64,000 bases of DNA from CAWAND01 sp963807065 (GTDB lineage: Bacteria > Chloroflexota > Anaerolineae > Anaerolineales > E44-bin32): positions 248,001 to 312,000 of the forward strand of contig CAWDZQ010000003.1 of NCBI GenBank assembly GCA_963807065.1, read 5' to 3'. Under the pieces are notes generated by a model. It did no database searches, had not been told where the DNA came from, and saw only the letters and a program-made list of their open reading frames with translations. A program made the translations under genes and the position numbers. The stretch's first letter is position 1; each line of letters opens with the position of its first letter. Below are positions 8,963 through 17,267 of the stretch, one piece after another.

Positions 8963-9342
8963 TCCATGTCCTCTTTCAGCTCTCCGCTGTCCGTCGTGTG
9001 GAGCCGGTTGGGTTCCTCGTCCAGCACATCTATCTTTTCGAAGGGGAGTTCTGCCATCATAGGGGGCAGGGGGACTGTGGCGGGAGGGCGGATCTTCTGG
9101 GGTTGGGGCGGCGGCGTCCTGCGGGGAAGGGCTTTGTCATAAATCCGCTTTCGAAGGATTCGTGGCTCGTCCGTGAGCCAGCCGACGTAGACGCCATCGA
9201 CGTCATACACCTGGCGGTCGGGTGTTACCCAGCCTACCCACTCCCCGATGGTGTTGTAGACGTAGGGGAATACCAGCAACGCTTCCCAATCACCTGGGGT
9301 GGTGTAAATGGGGATGGACTTGAATTTGGAGGTCACAGACAT
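8959..9342 (-). CDS. Small beta-rich protein with repeated YD-x-x-G-x-x-VGW units
   Basis: 127 residues from the ATG at 9342. Repeats such as YVYNTIGEWVGWV and QVYDVDGVYVGWL resemble the 4-fold beta-flower type of small protein, but I recognise no function. A Pro-rich tail follows. I chose this start because GGAG precedes it and a TATAAT at 9376-9381 puts the transcript start near 9369, inside the longer reading (which would begin at 9384). First gene of the operon with the thioesterase and the ChlI-like ATPase. Confidence 0.6.
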   Translation of the reverse strand: MSVTSKFKSIPIYTTPGDWEALLVFPYVYNTIGEWVGWVTPDRQVYDVDGVYVGWLTDEPRILRKRIYDKALPRRTPPPQPQKIRPPATVPLPPMMAELPFEKIDVLDEEPNRLHTTDSGELKEDMD

Positions 9343-9375
9343 CCCGCCACTCCAACCAATGGCTTCCAATATCAG

Positions 9376-9381
9376 ATTATA
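9376..9381 (-). promoter_or_regulatory. Probable -10 box for the beta-rich protein / thioesterase / ATPase operon
   Basis: TATAAT on the minus strand, 33 bases upstream of the ATG at 9342. No convincing -35 element is seen at the expected distance. Confidence 0.45.
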
Positions 9382-9435
9382 CAAACTGATGAAACCGGCG
9401 GGACCCTACATTCGCTTCTCAGATGCCGCCGCCCA

Positions 9436-9927
9436 TCAGCTGACGTCGCCGTAAGTCCAAAACCGGTTGATCCCGAAATTCCACGTCATCACGATCACCA
9501 CGGCCAGGCCAAGTGCCAGATTGCGGCCCAACATGGTTGGGTCGAGGTTGGTCGGGATTGATAGATAATGGGCGCCCAAAGTGAGGAGCTGGGTGCGCTC
9601 AGCAAATCGGATGGCCGGAGCCTCCACATAGGCGAATAGGGGTGTTCGGATCGCAAGCCCTACAAAGCTCACGACGATGAATTGTCCTATCTGGCGCGGC
9701 AAGCTCTTGGAGCGCGAGTCAGGGTAGGTCCAAAACCGGTTCCACAAGAAATTGCTGGTCACCGCCGCCGAGAAGGACATCACGCTGGCCGCCACGCTCC
9801 AAACTCCAAACAAACCGTTGAGGATATTGAACGTGCCGAAGTCGACGACGGCACCGATGCCGCCGACGACGATGAATTTCATGAAGCGCGTCATCTCCCT
9901 CTTGACGCGTGGACGGTCGAGGCTCAC
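9436..9927 (-). CDS. GtrA-like membrane protein
   Basis: 163 residues with four hydrophobic segments. The N-terminal FIVVGGIGAVVDFGTFNIL and the later FLWNRFWTYPD and GINRFWTYGD match the GtrA/DPMS family of four-helix membrane proteins. The family is thought to help move lipid-linked sugars across the membrane. Its start overlaps the end of the epimerase/decarboxylase gene by 4 bases, supporting a role in cell-surface glycan synthesis. The substrate is not known. Confidence 0.88.
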   Translation of the reverse strand: MSLDRPRVKREMTRFMKFIVVGGIGAVVDFGTFNILNGLFGVWSVAASVMSFSAAVTSNFLWNRFWTYPDSRSKSLPRQIGQFIVVSFVGLAIRTPLFAYVEAPAIRFAERTQLLTLGAHYLSIPTNLDPTMLGRNLALGLAVVIVMTWNFGINRFWTYGDVS

Positions 9928-10875
9928 AAGCGAGCCTCGAAATCTTCGATGGTCTGACGTAACCCCTGGGTCAGATCAATCTTCGGGGTCCAGTCCAGGA
10001 CCTGTCTTGCGCGGCCGATATCCGGCTGTCGGCGTTGTGGATCGGATGCGCCGCGCCGCTCGGGCAGTCTCACGATCTCGCTCCTGCTGCCGGTCAAATC
10101 CCGCACCGCTTCGGCCAACTCGAGGATGGTCATCTCGGCTGGATTTCCGAGGTTGACCGGTTCCTCAAAGTCCGAGATCAGCAATCGGTAGAGGCCATCC
10201 ACCAGATCATCGACGTAACAAAAGCTCCGTGTCTGGGAGCCGTCACCGTAAACGGTGAGTGGCTGGCCCCTCAGCGCCTGGCAGATGAAATTGGGGACCA
10301 CCCGGCCGTCATCCAGCCGCATTCTTGGGCCGTAGGTGTTAAAGATGCGGACAATCCTGGTTTCCAACCCATGGTAGCGATGGTAGGCCATGGTCATGGC
10401 CTCGGCGAAACGCTTGGCTTCGTCATAGACCGACCGCGGCCCAATCGGATCCACGTGTCCCCAGTAATCCTCCCTTTGGGGGTGGACCTGGGGGTCACCA
10501 TAGACCTCGGAGGTCGAGGCCATCAGGAAACGAGCATCATTGGCCCGGGCGACCCCCAAGGCATTGTGGGTCCCGAGCGCACCCACCTTGAGAGTTCTGG
10601 ATGGGAAGCTGCGGATAACCAAAAGGAGACGCAGGGTTGGGGCTGGCCGGAGAGGCAAGGTGCAGGACCGTATCGAGCTTCCCGGGCACAAAGATGAAGT
10701 TGGATACATCATGCCGGATGAATTGAAAGTCGTCCCTCCCAGCCAGATGAGCCACGTTTTGACTGTTGCCCGTCACCAGATTGTCGATGACCACCACCTG
10801 GTGGCCTTCACCAATCAGCCGGTCGCATAGATGCGAGCCAATGAAGCCGGCTCCGCCGGTTACAAGAATGCGCAT
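9924..10875 (-). pseudogene. NAD-dependent UDP-glucuronate decarboxylase-like epimerase, split by a 1-base frameshift
   Basis: An extended SDR epimerase reading is split between two frames. The first part begins at the ATG at 10875 (MRILVTGGAGFIGSHLCDRL, the NAD-binding GxxGxxG) and runs to YPQLPIQ. The second part (TLKVGALGTHNALGV to the stop at 9924) contains the ASTSEVYGDP and SVYDEAKRFAE segments with the catalytic Tyr and Lys. The frames join if one T is removed from GAGTTCTGG at about 10595-10596, which restores the family sequence YPQLPIQTLKVGALGT. It resembles UDP-glucuronate decarboxylase (UDP-xylose synthase). Whether the extra base is a mutation or a sequencing error cannot be told here. 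It overlaps the GtrA-like gene by 4 bases, and GAGAGGAC precedes the start. Confidence 0.85.
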
Positions 10876-10958
10876 TTGCTTGTCCTCTCGGTGGACGGGA
10901 CCGTATGGCAGCGGTGTCGTCCATAATGGTTGTCGGCGGGGCCGTCGGGGATCGGGTT

Positions 10959-12557
10959 TCAGGGCTTCCAATCGTAGGCGCGCGTTTGTCCGTCACCCGT
11001 CAATTGCTGGCCTTGAGCGGTCGTCACATCGACCAGCCACAGGTTCCCCTGGTACAGCAAGGCCAGCCGGCTCCCATCCGGTGACCACGCCGCTGGATGT
11101 TGAATGTCGTCGCCTTTCATCCCGGCCTGACCGTCCGACGGAAACAGGATCCGGCGGTTGCTCCCGTCGCGGTCAATCAGCATGAGCCTGTACGAACTAT
11201 CGCGGCTGTCCAGCGGGGACGAGGCCTGGTAGTAGGCCAGAGAATAGGCGACTTCGCCTGAATCGAGGACGCTGGCCGGAGATACGGTCGGGAGCGAGAA
11301 CATGCCGGTTCGCTCGGCCAAGGGCAGCAGACCGCCACCGCCGGACGGAAGGACGACAAGGTTGAACACGGGCGAAGCCGCCGGGGATTCGATCCCCAGG
11401 GGTGGGCCATGATCCACCATGTACAAGGTGCGGTTGTCCTGGCCCCAGGCGACTCCAGGTACCCAGGCCCAGTCGCCAAGAGTTTGGAAAGGCACCTCGT
11501 CATGCAGCGGGTCGAGAGAGGGCTGTCGGATATCGATCTGGCCCACACCCTCGGCGCGTGCGTAGGCCAGGTGCAGCCCATCTGACGCCCATTGGAAATC
11601 CGTCCCCCACCATCCGTACTGCCCCCCGGCGTTGATCCCGATAAGGGTGGAGCGTTTGATAACGCGTCCATTGGAAGCGAGGGTCAGGAGTTCCAGATTG
11701 TTGTCCGCCTGCCAACCGGGCGCGGCCGGGCTGGGCTCGACGGTGGAGTAGGCCAGCATCAACCGGGCCCTGACCGGCGCCCAATCGGCGAAGTGGACCA
11801 CATTTCTCGCCTCGAGGTCGATCGGTTCGGCCTCGGGATCCGTGGTTGAGATGACCCATAGACTGTTGATATCTCCGGACCCATCCGACGCCTGGCGGCT
11901 GAACAGCAGCCATCGGCCCTGTGGGGAAAGCCGGAACACGCGGCCATCCAGATCGCCCGTCACGACCAGGGGGCGCCGGTTCCCGGTGTTGGATTCCATG
12001 ATCCACGCGTTTCCCCCGGAAAGGTAGGCAAGTCTGCCGTCGATCTGCAAAGGGGTGTACGATGCTTGTGCGCCCACCATGACGATCTCGGGTTGTGGCG
12101 GGTCGATGATCTGGCGTTTGACGGGGTTGCGGCTGACTTCCACCCCCTGTTCCTCGACGATGCGGTAGGTGATCTCCTCCTTGCCGTTGACGCCTGCCTG
12201 GACCAGGCGCGTTTCTCCGGAGGGCAAAGATTCGTTCTTGAGGGTTTGTCTTTCGAATGGGACCACCACCTGCTCGATTTCGAACCGTTCCGTGACGCGG
12301 GTGACCGAGATTTGTGTTCCCTCGGTCACGACGGTGAACCCGGGTGGATCGACCCGATCGAGCTCGCCCAGCTGGATTCCGGCGGCTTGGAGCGCCTGTT
12401 GAACAGTTGAGCCGGCCGGAACAACCTGAGATTGGTTGTCCCCGTCGACGCGAACGGTGACTACGATTGTACCCGCCGTGGCAGTCGGGCCGCCGCAGGC
12501 AGCGGCCACAAATGTCATGGCCAGGACCAGAATTAACGCGCCGTAGTGGCGTTTCAT
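10959..12557 (-). CDS. Lipoprotein with DUF348-like repeat, G5 domain and TolB-like beta-propeller
   Basis: 532 residues. The signal peptide ends in a lipobox (FVAAACGG), so it is an exported lipoprotein. Residues about 30-85 are a ubiquitin-like DUF348-type module; about 90-165 are a G5 domain, including LPSGETRLVQAGVNGKEEITYRI split around its centre. From about 170 on, repeated WD40/PD40-like blades (GRLAYLSGGNAWIM, WSPDGSRLALLYQ) form a propeller. G5 domains bind glycans such as N-acetylglucosamine, so the protein may contact the cell wall or surface polysaccharide. No enzyme motif is visible. Confidence 0.8.
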   Translation of the reverse strand: MKRHYGALILVLAMTFVAAACGGPTATAGTIVVTVRVDGDNQSQVVPAGSTVQQALQAAGIQLGELDRVDPPGFTVVTEGTQISVTRVTERFEIEQVVVPFERQTLKNESLPSGETRLVQAGVNGKEEITYRIVEEQGVEVSRNPVKRQIIDPPQPEIVMVGAQASYTPLQIDGRLAYLSGGNAWIMESNTGNRRPLVVTGDLDGRVFRLSPQGRWLLFSRQASDGSGDINSLWVISTTDPEAEPIDLEARNVVHFADWAPVRARLMLAYSTVEPSPAAPGWQADNNLELLTLASNGRVIKRSTLIGINAGGQYGWWGTDFQWASDGLHLAYARAEGVGQIDIRQPSLDPLHDEVPFQTLGDWAWVPGVAWGQDNRTLYMVDHGPPLGIESPAASPVFNLVVLPSGGGGLLPLAERTGMFSLPTVSPASVLDSGEVAYSLAYYQASSPLDSRDSSYRLMLIDRDGSNRRILFPSDGQAGMKGDDIQHPAAWSPDGSRLALLYQGNLWLVDVTTAQGQQLTGDGQTRAYDWKP

Positions 12558-12597
12558 TGCCGGGGGCGTGGGCGACTGGTATAATCGCGCCGGGTGG

Positions 12598-13185
12598 TCA
12601 TCGGAACCTGCCCGTGAGAGTCATTTCACCGTCCGATATTTCAACCGACTTGATGTCTATCCCCGTCGCCAAAGACCCTAAGCTCCCGGCAAATGCCTCC
12701 GAAATGGCCGCCGAGAGGCTGCTCTTGAGCACATCCGGCATGGGCACGGGGCCGAAATCGGCCGACGTGACTTCGAACGACAGATTGCCGTCGGGATCAA
12801 TGGTGGGTGCGATTCCCATCAGGACATTTGCACGAAGGATGCCACGATCCAACGTGGCGAAGAACCGGATTTCGTCTTGCCTGAGAAAGACCTGCGGGCT
12901 CTCGATGCCAAGATTGGCCCGCTGCTGGAAGCGCAGGGCCAGAAACGAGCTCAGCTGGGCCTCGTCGATCTTCAGGCGAATGTCCTCTTTGGGTCCGGCC
13001 TGGGCAAGGGCATCCGCCCATTGCTTTTGAAGCGCCTCGGCGTCCTGGCTCGAAGTCTGGATCGGATCTCCGGGGCTCTGCGGTCCACCCAAATTTACCT
13101 GGCAGGCGAGGGACGCCAGGATCAATCCTGACGCAAAGACCAGAGCCCGATTCCTGACGGCCGTTGAAGGATTAGAACGCGACAA
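12598..13185 (-). CDS. Putative lipoprotein of unknown function
   Basis: 195 residues from a TTG at 13185, chosen because AGGAG lies 9 bases upstream and a TATAAT box sits at 13219-13224; the longer reading to 13380 has low-complexity residues and runs against scpB. The N-terminus is a signal peptide ending in the lipobox LASLACQ. The remainder has alternating strands with RFFATLDRGILRANVLMGIAPTIDPDG, similar in style to small anchored proteins of unknown function. No catalytic motif is visible. It is the probable upstream partner of the G5/propeller lipoprotein, 40 bases away. Confidence 0.7.
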   Translation of the reverse strand: MSRSNPSTAVRNRALVFASGLILASLACQVNLGGPQSPGDPIQTSSQDAEALQKQWADALAQAGPKEDIRLKIDEAQLSSFLALRFQQRANLGIESPQVFLRQDEIRFFATLDRGILRANVLMGIAPTIDPDGNLSFEVTSADFGPVPMPDVLKSSLSAAISEAFAGSLGSLATGIDIKSVEISDGEMTLTGRFR

Positions 13186-13218
13186 AATTGGCTGCTCCTG
13201 ACCAAAATTCACCGGCAG

Positions 13219-13224
13219 ATTATA
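13219..13224 (-). promoter_or_regulatory. -10 box for the lipoprotein gene
   Basis: TATAAT on the minus strand. The transcript would start near 13212, leaving about 27 bases before the TTG start with its AGGAG. Confidence 0.5.
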
Positions 13225-13238
13225 GCACGGGCGTTCCT

Positions 13239-13820
13239 TTGGACGGGCGTTCGGCGCATCTCCAGGCAGTCGGGGCAAGGGTAGAGGCGGTGCTGTTTGT
13301 CGCCCCGGGGCCAGTGGAGGTGAGCCAGTTGGCGGCGTCCCTCGATGTCTCTCCCCAAGAGATCGAAGCCAGCCTGGCATTGCTCGTCGGGCGGTACGAA
13401 GCCAGCGGCCTCAGCCTTCAACGTCACCGTGGACGCATTCAACTCACCAGTTCGCCCAGATTCTCCCCAGACATCGAGCGGTTTCTGGAAATGGAGACGA
13501 CCGCACGGTTAACCAAAGCGGCCCTGGAGGTCCTGGCGGTGATCGCATACCAGCAGCCGACCACGCGTCCTCAGATAGATGACGTTAGGGGTGTGAATTC
13601 GGACACGGTCCTGCATACCCTGCTTCGCTACGGCTTGATCGAAGAGGTGGGCCGCAGTGAAGCGCCTGGACGACCCATCCTCTACGCCACAACGCCCGAT
13701 TTCCTGCACTACTTCGGGCTGAACTCGATGGAAGAACTTCCTCCGCTTGATCCAGAGCTTGCTCTTGGGCTCACTCAGGCCGAAAAGGTCGATGGCGACG
13801 CCGAGAATGACCATGAGTGA
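13239..13820 (+). CDS. scpB: Segregation and condensation protein B
   Basis: About 193 residues with the two winged-helix domains of ScpB: EAVLFVAPGPVEVSQLAASLDVS near the start, and TKAALEVLAVIAYQQPTTRPQIDDVRG followed by LLRYGLIEEVGR in the second half. ScpB joins ScpA and SMC in the chromosome-organising complex. No scpA is adjacent. The start is uncertain: TTG at 13239 or TTG at 13188. The earlier one is disfavoured because it would lie only 2 bases from the divergent lipoprotein start. The 3' end overlaps the pseudouridine synthase gene, a common scpB-rluB arrangement. Confidence 0.9.
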   Translation: MDGRSAHLQAVGARVEAVLFVAPGPVEVSQLAASLDVSPQEIEASLALLVGRYEASGLSLQRHRGRIQLTSSPRFSPDIERFLEMETTARLTKAALEVLAVIAYQQPTTRPQIDDVRGVNSDTVLHTLLRYGLIEEVGRSEAPGRPILYATTPDFLHYFGLNSMEELPPLDPELALGLTQAEKVDGDAENDHE

Positions 13821-14574
13821 GAGGCTCCAGAAATACATGGCTAGGGCTGGCGTGGGCTCCAGGCGCCAATGTGAGGCCTTGATTATGGCTGGACGTGTGA
13901 CCGTCAACGGCGTGGCGGCGGAGCTGGGCATGTCGGTCGACCCCCGGACGGACCAAGTCGTCTTCGATGGGCGCCCTGTCCGCGGCAGGGAGCGGCTGGT
14001 CTACGTGGCGCTCAACAAGCCCACCGGTGTGCTCTCATCTCGCAAGTCTCAAGGTGGCCTTCCCACCGTCCTTGACCTGGTGGACGTGGCCGAACGTGTG
14101 TACCCCGTGGGGCGGCTGGACGTGGATAGTCAGGGTCTTATCCTCTTGACCAACGATGGCGAGCTCACCTACCGGCTGACCCATCCCAAGTTCGAACACG
14201 AGAAAGAATATCGGGTGCTTCTCGACCGAGTCCCAACCGAATTTGACTTGCGGACGTGGCGTCGCGGAATGCATATCCCCGGACTCGGGGCCACAAGCCC
14301 GGCCGATGTGGGGTTTGAATCGGCCAATGGTCAGCCGTGGCTGCGTGTGGTCATGCATGAGGGCAAAAAGAGAGAGCTCCGCCGGATTGCTGAGCTGCTG
14401 GGCTACCAGGTCAGGAAGCTCATCCGGGTGCGGATCGGAAGTCTCAGGCTGGGCGATCTCGGGCAGGGGGGCTGGCGTCAGCTTACGCTCAAGGAGATCG
14501 CAGCGCTCCGCGTAGATCCCCCGGATTCTAAGGGAGCCGGTGAGATCGCGGACGAAGCAACCCCCCGGACCTGA
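13813..14574 (+). CDS. rluB: Pseudouridine synthase, RluB/RsuA family
   Basis: 253 residues. An N-terminal S4 RNA-binding domain (MSERLQKYMARAGVGSRRQCE) is followed by the RsuA-type catalytic domain with the active-site Asp in PVGRLDVDSQGLILLTNDG, and the conserved HPKFEHEKEYRVL. It converts a uridine of 23S rRNA to pseudouridine; the exact site is inferred from family membership. The ATG at 13813 begins inside the end of scpB (8-base overlap); another ATG lies 6 bases earlier. Confidence 0.93.
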   Translation: MSERLQKYMARAGVGSRRQCEALIMAGRVTVNGVAAELGMSVDPRTDQVVFDGRPVRGRERLVYVALNKPTGVLSSRKSQGGLPTVLDLVDVAERVYPVGRLDVDSQGLILLTNDGELTYRLTHPKFEHEKEYRVLLDRVPTEFDLRTWRRGMHIPGLGATSPADVGFESANGQPWLRVVMHEGKKRELRRIAELLGYQVRKLIRVRIGSLRLGDLGQGGWRQLTLKEIAALRVDPPDSKGAGEIADEATPRT

Positions 14575-14821
14575 GACCACGTTGGCGGGCTGGGCAGACG
14601 GCCGACCGTCGGTGATATGCTTTGAAGGGGACTGCACTCGCTGCCAACCGCGTGGCAAAGCGGGAGAGGGCAAGGAGCAAGACGCCAAGCCGAAATCTGC
14701 GGTGTGGAGCACGAAAGAAAGCGGGTCCCCGCAAGCTCGCCCGCGAGGGTCCCGCAGGTTCTTGCAAGGCGTTCGGGTGCGGCGAGCGAATGGCGCAGAT
14801 GCGGCGCAACAAGGAGCATAG
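14575..14821. other. Non-coding gap before sucC
   Basis: 247 bases with no convincing gene. Several short GC-rich hairpins are seen (for example CTCGCCCGCGAG near 14735), which could be a structured leader of sucCD. I checked for conserved cores of SRP RNA and RNase P RNA and did not find them. AAGGAG directly precedes the sucC start. Confidence 0.4.
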
Positions 14822-15967
14822 ATGAAACTTCAGGAGTACCAATCAAAGCAGATATTCGCTGAGCACGGTATCGCCATTCCCAAAGGGCGAGTGGCCGCCT
14901 CGGCGAGGGAAGCCCGAACCGTGGCTGAGGAACTGGGGGGCAGGGTGGTGATCAAATCCCAGGTACTTGTCGGAGGGCGCGGCAAGGCTGGGGGTATTCG
15001 ACTGGTGAACTCGGCGGAAGAAGCGGAAGAGGTAGCCACCGAAATCCTGGCCAAGCAGATTAAGGGGCTCCCGGTGCGCAAGGTGCTAGTGGACGAAGCG
15101 GCCGATATCTCCACCGAGATCTATCTGGCTGTCACCAACGACCGCGCGCGTCGGCGGCCGGTGATCATGGCCTCAGCCGAAGGCGGGGTGGATATCGAAG
15201 AGGTGGCCCGCACCGATCCCGAGAAGATCTTCCGGGTGCACGTTCATCCCCTGTTGGGCCTGCGAGAGTATCAAGCTCGCTACTTGGCGACGGCAATTGA
15301 ACTGCCACGCGACCAGTGGCGAGACTTCATCGCCATCGCATCCGGCCTGTACGAGGCTTACGTCGAAACGGATGCCAGCCTGGCTGAGATCAATCCCCTG
15401 GTTACCACCAAGAAGGGCAATCTGCTGGCCCTGGACGGAAAGATGATCGTCGACGACAACGGCCTGTTCCGCCATCCGGATCTGGCGGAGATGAGGGATA
15501 TTGATGCTGAAGCGCCGGCAGAGCGCGAAGCCCGCAAGTACGGCCTCTCGTACGTGAAGCTGGACGGAAACATAGGCTGCATGGTCAACGGGGCCGGCTT
15601 GGCGATGGCCACGATGGACGTCATTCACCTATTCGGAGGCGCTCCGGCCAACTTCCTGGACATCGGCGGTGGGGCGGGTCCAGACAAGGTGGAAGCGGCA
15701 CTTGAGATCATCCTTTCCGATCCAAACGTGGATGCGGTTATGCTGAACATCTTCGGCGGAATCACTCGCTGTGATGATGTGGCGCGGGGGATTCTGGCGG
15801 CGATCGATAAGATCGAGCGCAAAGTGCCGATGGTGACTCGCCTGGTCGGGACCAATGAAGTCGAAGGGCGCAAGCTGCTGTCGGATGCAGACATGTTGAC
15901 GGCTTCCTCTCTGGTCGAGGCGGCACAGAAGGCGGTCGAGGTCGCCAAGGAGATCAGAGTTCAATGA
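14822..15967 (+). CDS. sucC: Succinyl-CoA synthetase beta subunit
   Basis: 381 residues, standard length. An ATP-grasp domain comes first (MKLQEYQSKQIFAEHGIAIPKG, VIKSQVLVGGRGKAGG), then the C-terminal CoA-ligase-like domain with CMVNGAGLAMATMD, GGGAGPDKV and NIFGGITRCD. Together with SucD it converts succinyl-CoA, ADP (or GDP) and phosphate to succinate, CoA and ATP in the TCA cycle. AAGGAG lies 6 bases before the ATG, and the stop overlaps the sucD start by 4 bases. Confidence 0.97.
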   Translation: MKLQEYQSKQIFAEHGIAIPKGRVAASAREARTVAEELGGRVVIKSQVLVGGRGKAGGIRLVNSAEEAEEVATEILAKQIKGLPVRKVLVDEAADISTEIYLAVTNDRARRRPVIMASAEGGVDIEEVARTDPEKIFRVHVHPLLGLREYQARYLATAIELPRDQWRDFIAIASGLYEAYVETDASLAEINPLVTTKKGNLLALDGKMIVDDNGLFRHPDLAEMRDIDAEAPAEREARKYGLSYVKLDGNIGCMVNGAGLAMATMDVIHLFGGAPANFLDIGGGAGPDKVEAALEIILSDPNVDAVMLNIFGGITRCDDVARGILAAIDKIERKVPMVTRLVGTNEVEGRKLLSDADMLTASSLVEAAQKAVEVAKEIRVQ

Positions 15968-16827
15968 GTATTCTGATTGACAAAGACACGCGCCTGGTCG
16001 TTCAAGGCATCACGGGCCACCAGGGGCTCTTTCATGCCGAACTGATGATGGAGTACGGCACCAAGGTAGTGGCAGGCATGACGCCCGGCAAGGGCGGAGA
16101 GTGGGTCTTGGACGGCAAGGTACCCGTCTTCGACACGGTTGCTCGAGCCGTGGAGGCCACCGGGGCCAACACGAGTGTGATATTCGTTCCGGCGCGCAAC
16201 GCCGCGGACTCGATCCTCGAGGCTGCGGACGCCAATGTCCCGCTCGTTGTGGCTATCACCGAGGGGATTCCCGTCCAGGACATGATGCGCGTGCGCACCT
16301 ATCTCGACCAGAAGAACGTGCGTCTGATCGGGCCGAATTGTCCGGGATTGCTCACGCCAGGCGAGTCCAAGGTGGGAATCATCCCCGGGCATATCGCCGA
16401 CTCCGGGCCGATCGGGGTCGTCTCGCGGTCTGGGACCCTGACCTACGAGGTGCTGTATGCCCTCAAGCTGAGGGGCCTGGGGGCCTCGACGTGTGTCGGG
16501 ATCGGCGGTGATCCCGTGAATGGTACGTCCTTCATCGACACGCTCAAGATGTTCGAAGCCGACCCGCACACGGAAAGGGTCGTGTTGATCGGCGAGATTG
16601 GCGGAACGGATGAAGAGAAGGCGGCCGAGTTTATCGCCGACCACATGACGAAGCCGGTGGTTGCTTTCATAGCTGGGCGAAGCGCACCACCAGGAAAGCG
16701 CATGGGACACGCCGGGGCGATCGTCGAAGGAGGCAGCGGGCTCGCCTCCGACAAGATCAAGGCCCTCGAGAGCGCGGGCGTCGCCGTGGCTGATCACCCT
16801 GAACAAGTGGCCGAGCTCCTGGCCTGA
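15964..16827 (+). CDS. sucD: Succinyl-CoA synthetase alpha subunit
   Basis: 287 residues. The Rossmann CoA-binding domain begins with VQGITGHQGLFHAELMMEYGT interrupted by family-typical variation. The phosphorylated His lies in the GHAGAIVEGGSG segment near the C-terminus. GPNCPGLLTPGE and SRSGTLTYEVLYAL are also typical. It forms the alpha-beta enzyme with SucC, whose stop it overlaps by 4 bases. Confidence 0.97.
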   Translation: MSILIDKDTRLVVQGITGHQGLFHAELMMEYGTKVVAGMTPGKGGEWVLDGKVPVFDTVARAVEATGANTSVIFVPARNAADSILEAADANVPLVVAITEGIPVQDMMRVRTYLDQKNVRLIGPNCPGLLTPGESKVGIIPGHIADSGPIGVVSRSGTLTYEVLYALKLRGLGASTCVGIGGDPVNGTSFIDTLKMFEADPHTERVVLIGEIGGTDEEKAAEFIADHMTKPVVAFIAGRSAPPGKRMGHAGAIVEGGSGLASDKIKALESAGVAVADHPEQVAELLA

Positions 16828-16883
16828 CCGCCGGGCCCGCCGAAGCAGCTGATTCCGTTGATGTACACCTGGGCGAGGAGAAC

Positions 16884-17267
16884 ATGATGGATGATCATCC
16901 CCGACTGGTTGAGGGCGCCCCGACGCTAGACGAGCTAAAGGAGGCCTTTGAGGCGGAGCCCGGCAATCGTGAGGCGGCCAGCCGCTATGGCTGGGAGCTC
17001 TACGGGTTGCGGCACTACAAGCCGGCGGTCGAGGTGCTGGAGGCCGCTCACAAGCTCGCACCCGATGATCCGGAAATCGCCTATGTGCTGGGTCTAAGCT
17101 TGAAGCAGTTGAAGGAAAAGCAAAGGGCGATCAAGGCATTCCAGGTGGCCGTGAACAAAGCCGACCGGCTGGAAAACAAGCTCCGGGCCACGATGCTCAA
17201 ACGGTTGGCGCTGGGCCAGGCCAGCTTCCTCAAATCTGGAGCGTGGGAAATGGAGCCACCGGCCTAG
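16884..17267 (+). CDS. Small TPR protein
   Basis: 127 residues containing about two tetratricopeptide repeats (ASRYGWELYGLRHYKPAVEVLEAA and PDDPEIAYVLGLSLKQLKE regions). TPRs mediate protein contacts; the partner is unknown. A GAGGAG site precedes the ATG. It lies 56 bases after sucD, and its stop overlaps the GTG start of the next gene by 1 base. Confidence 0.75.
   Translation: MMDDHPRLVEGAPTLDELKEAFEAEPGNREAASRYGWELYGLRHYKPAVEVLEAAHKLAPDDPEIAYVLGLSLKQLKEKQRAIKAFQVAVNKADRLENKLRATMLKRLALGQASFLKSGAWEMEPPA

Noticed and set aside
12598..13380. Longer start (13380) of the small lipoprotein
   Set aside because: It would run opposite scpB, add a Pro/Arg-rich low-complexity region and hide the lipobox signal peptide.
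14575..14821. Possible SRP RNA or RNase P RNA before sucC
   Set aside because: The conserved cores of both RNAs are absent.
15961..17061. Long open frame (366 codons) opposite sucD
   Set aside because: It is the complement of a certain sucD and TPR gene and has low-complexity composition.
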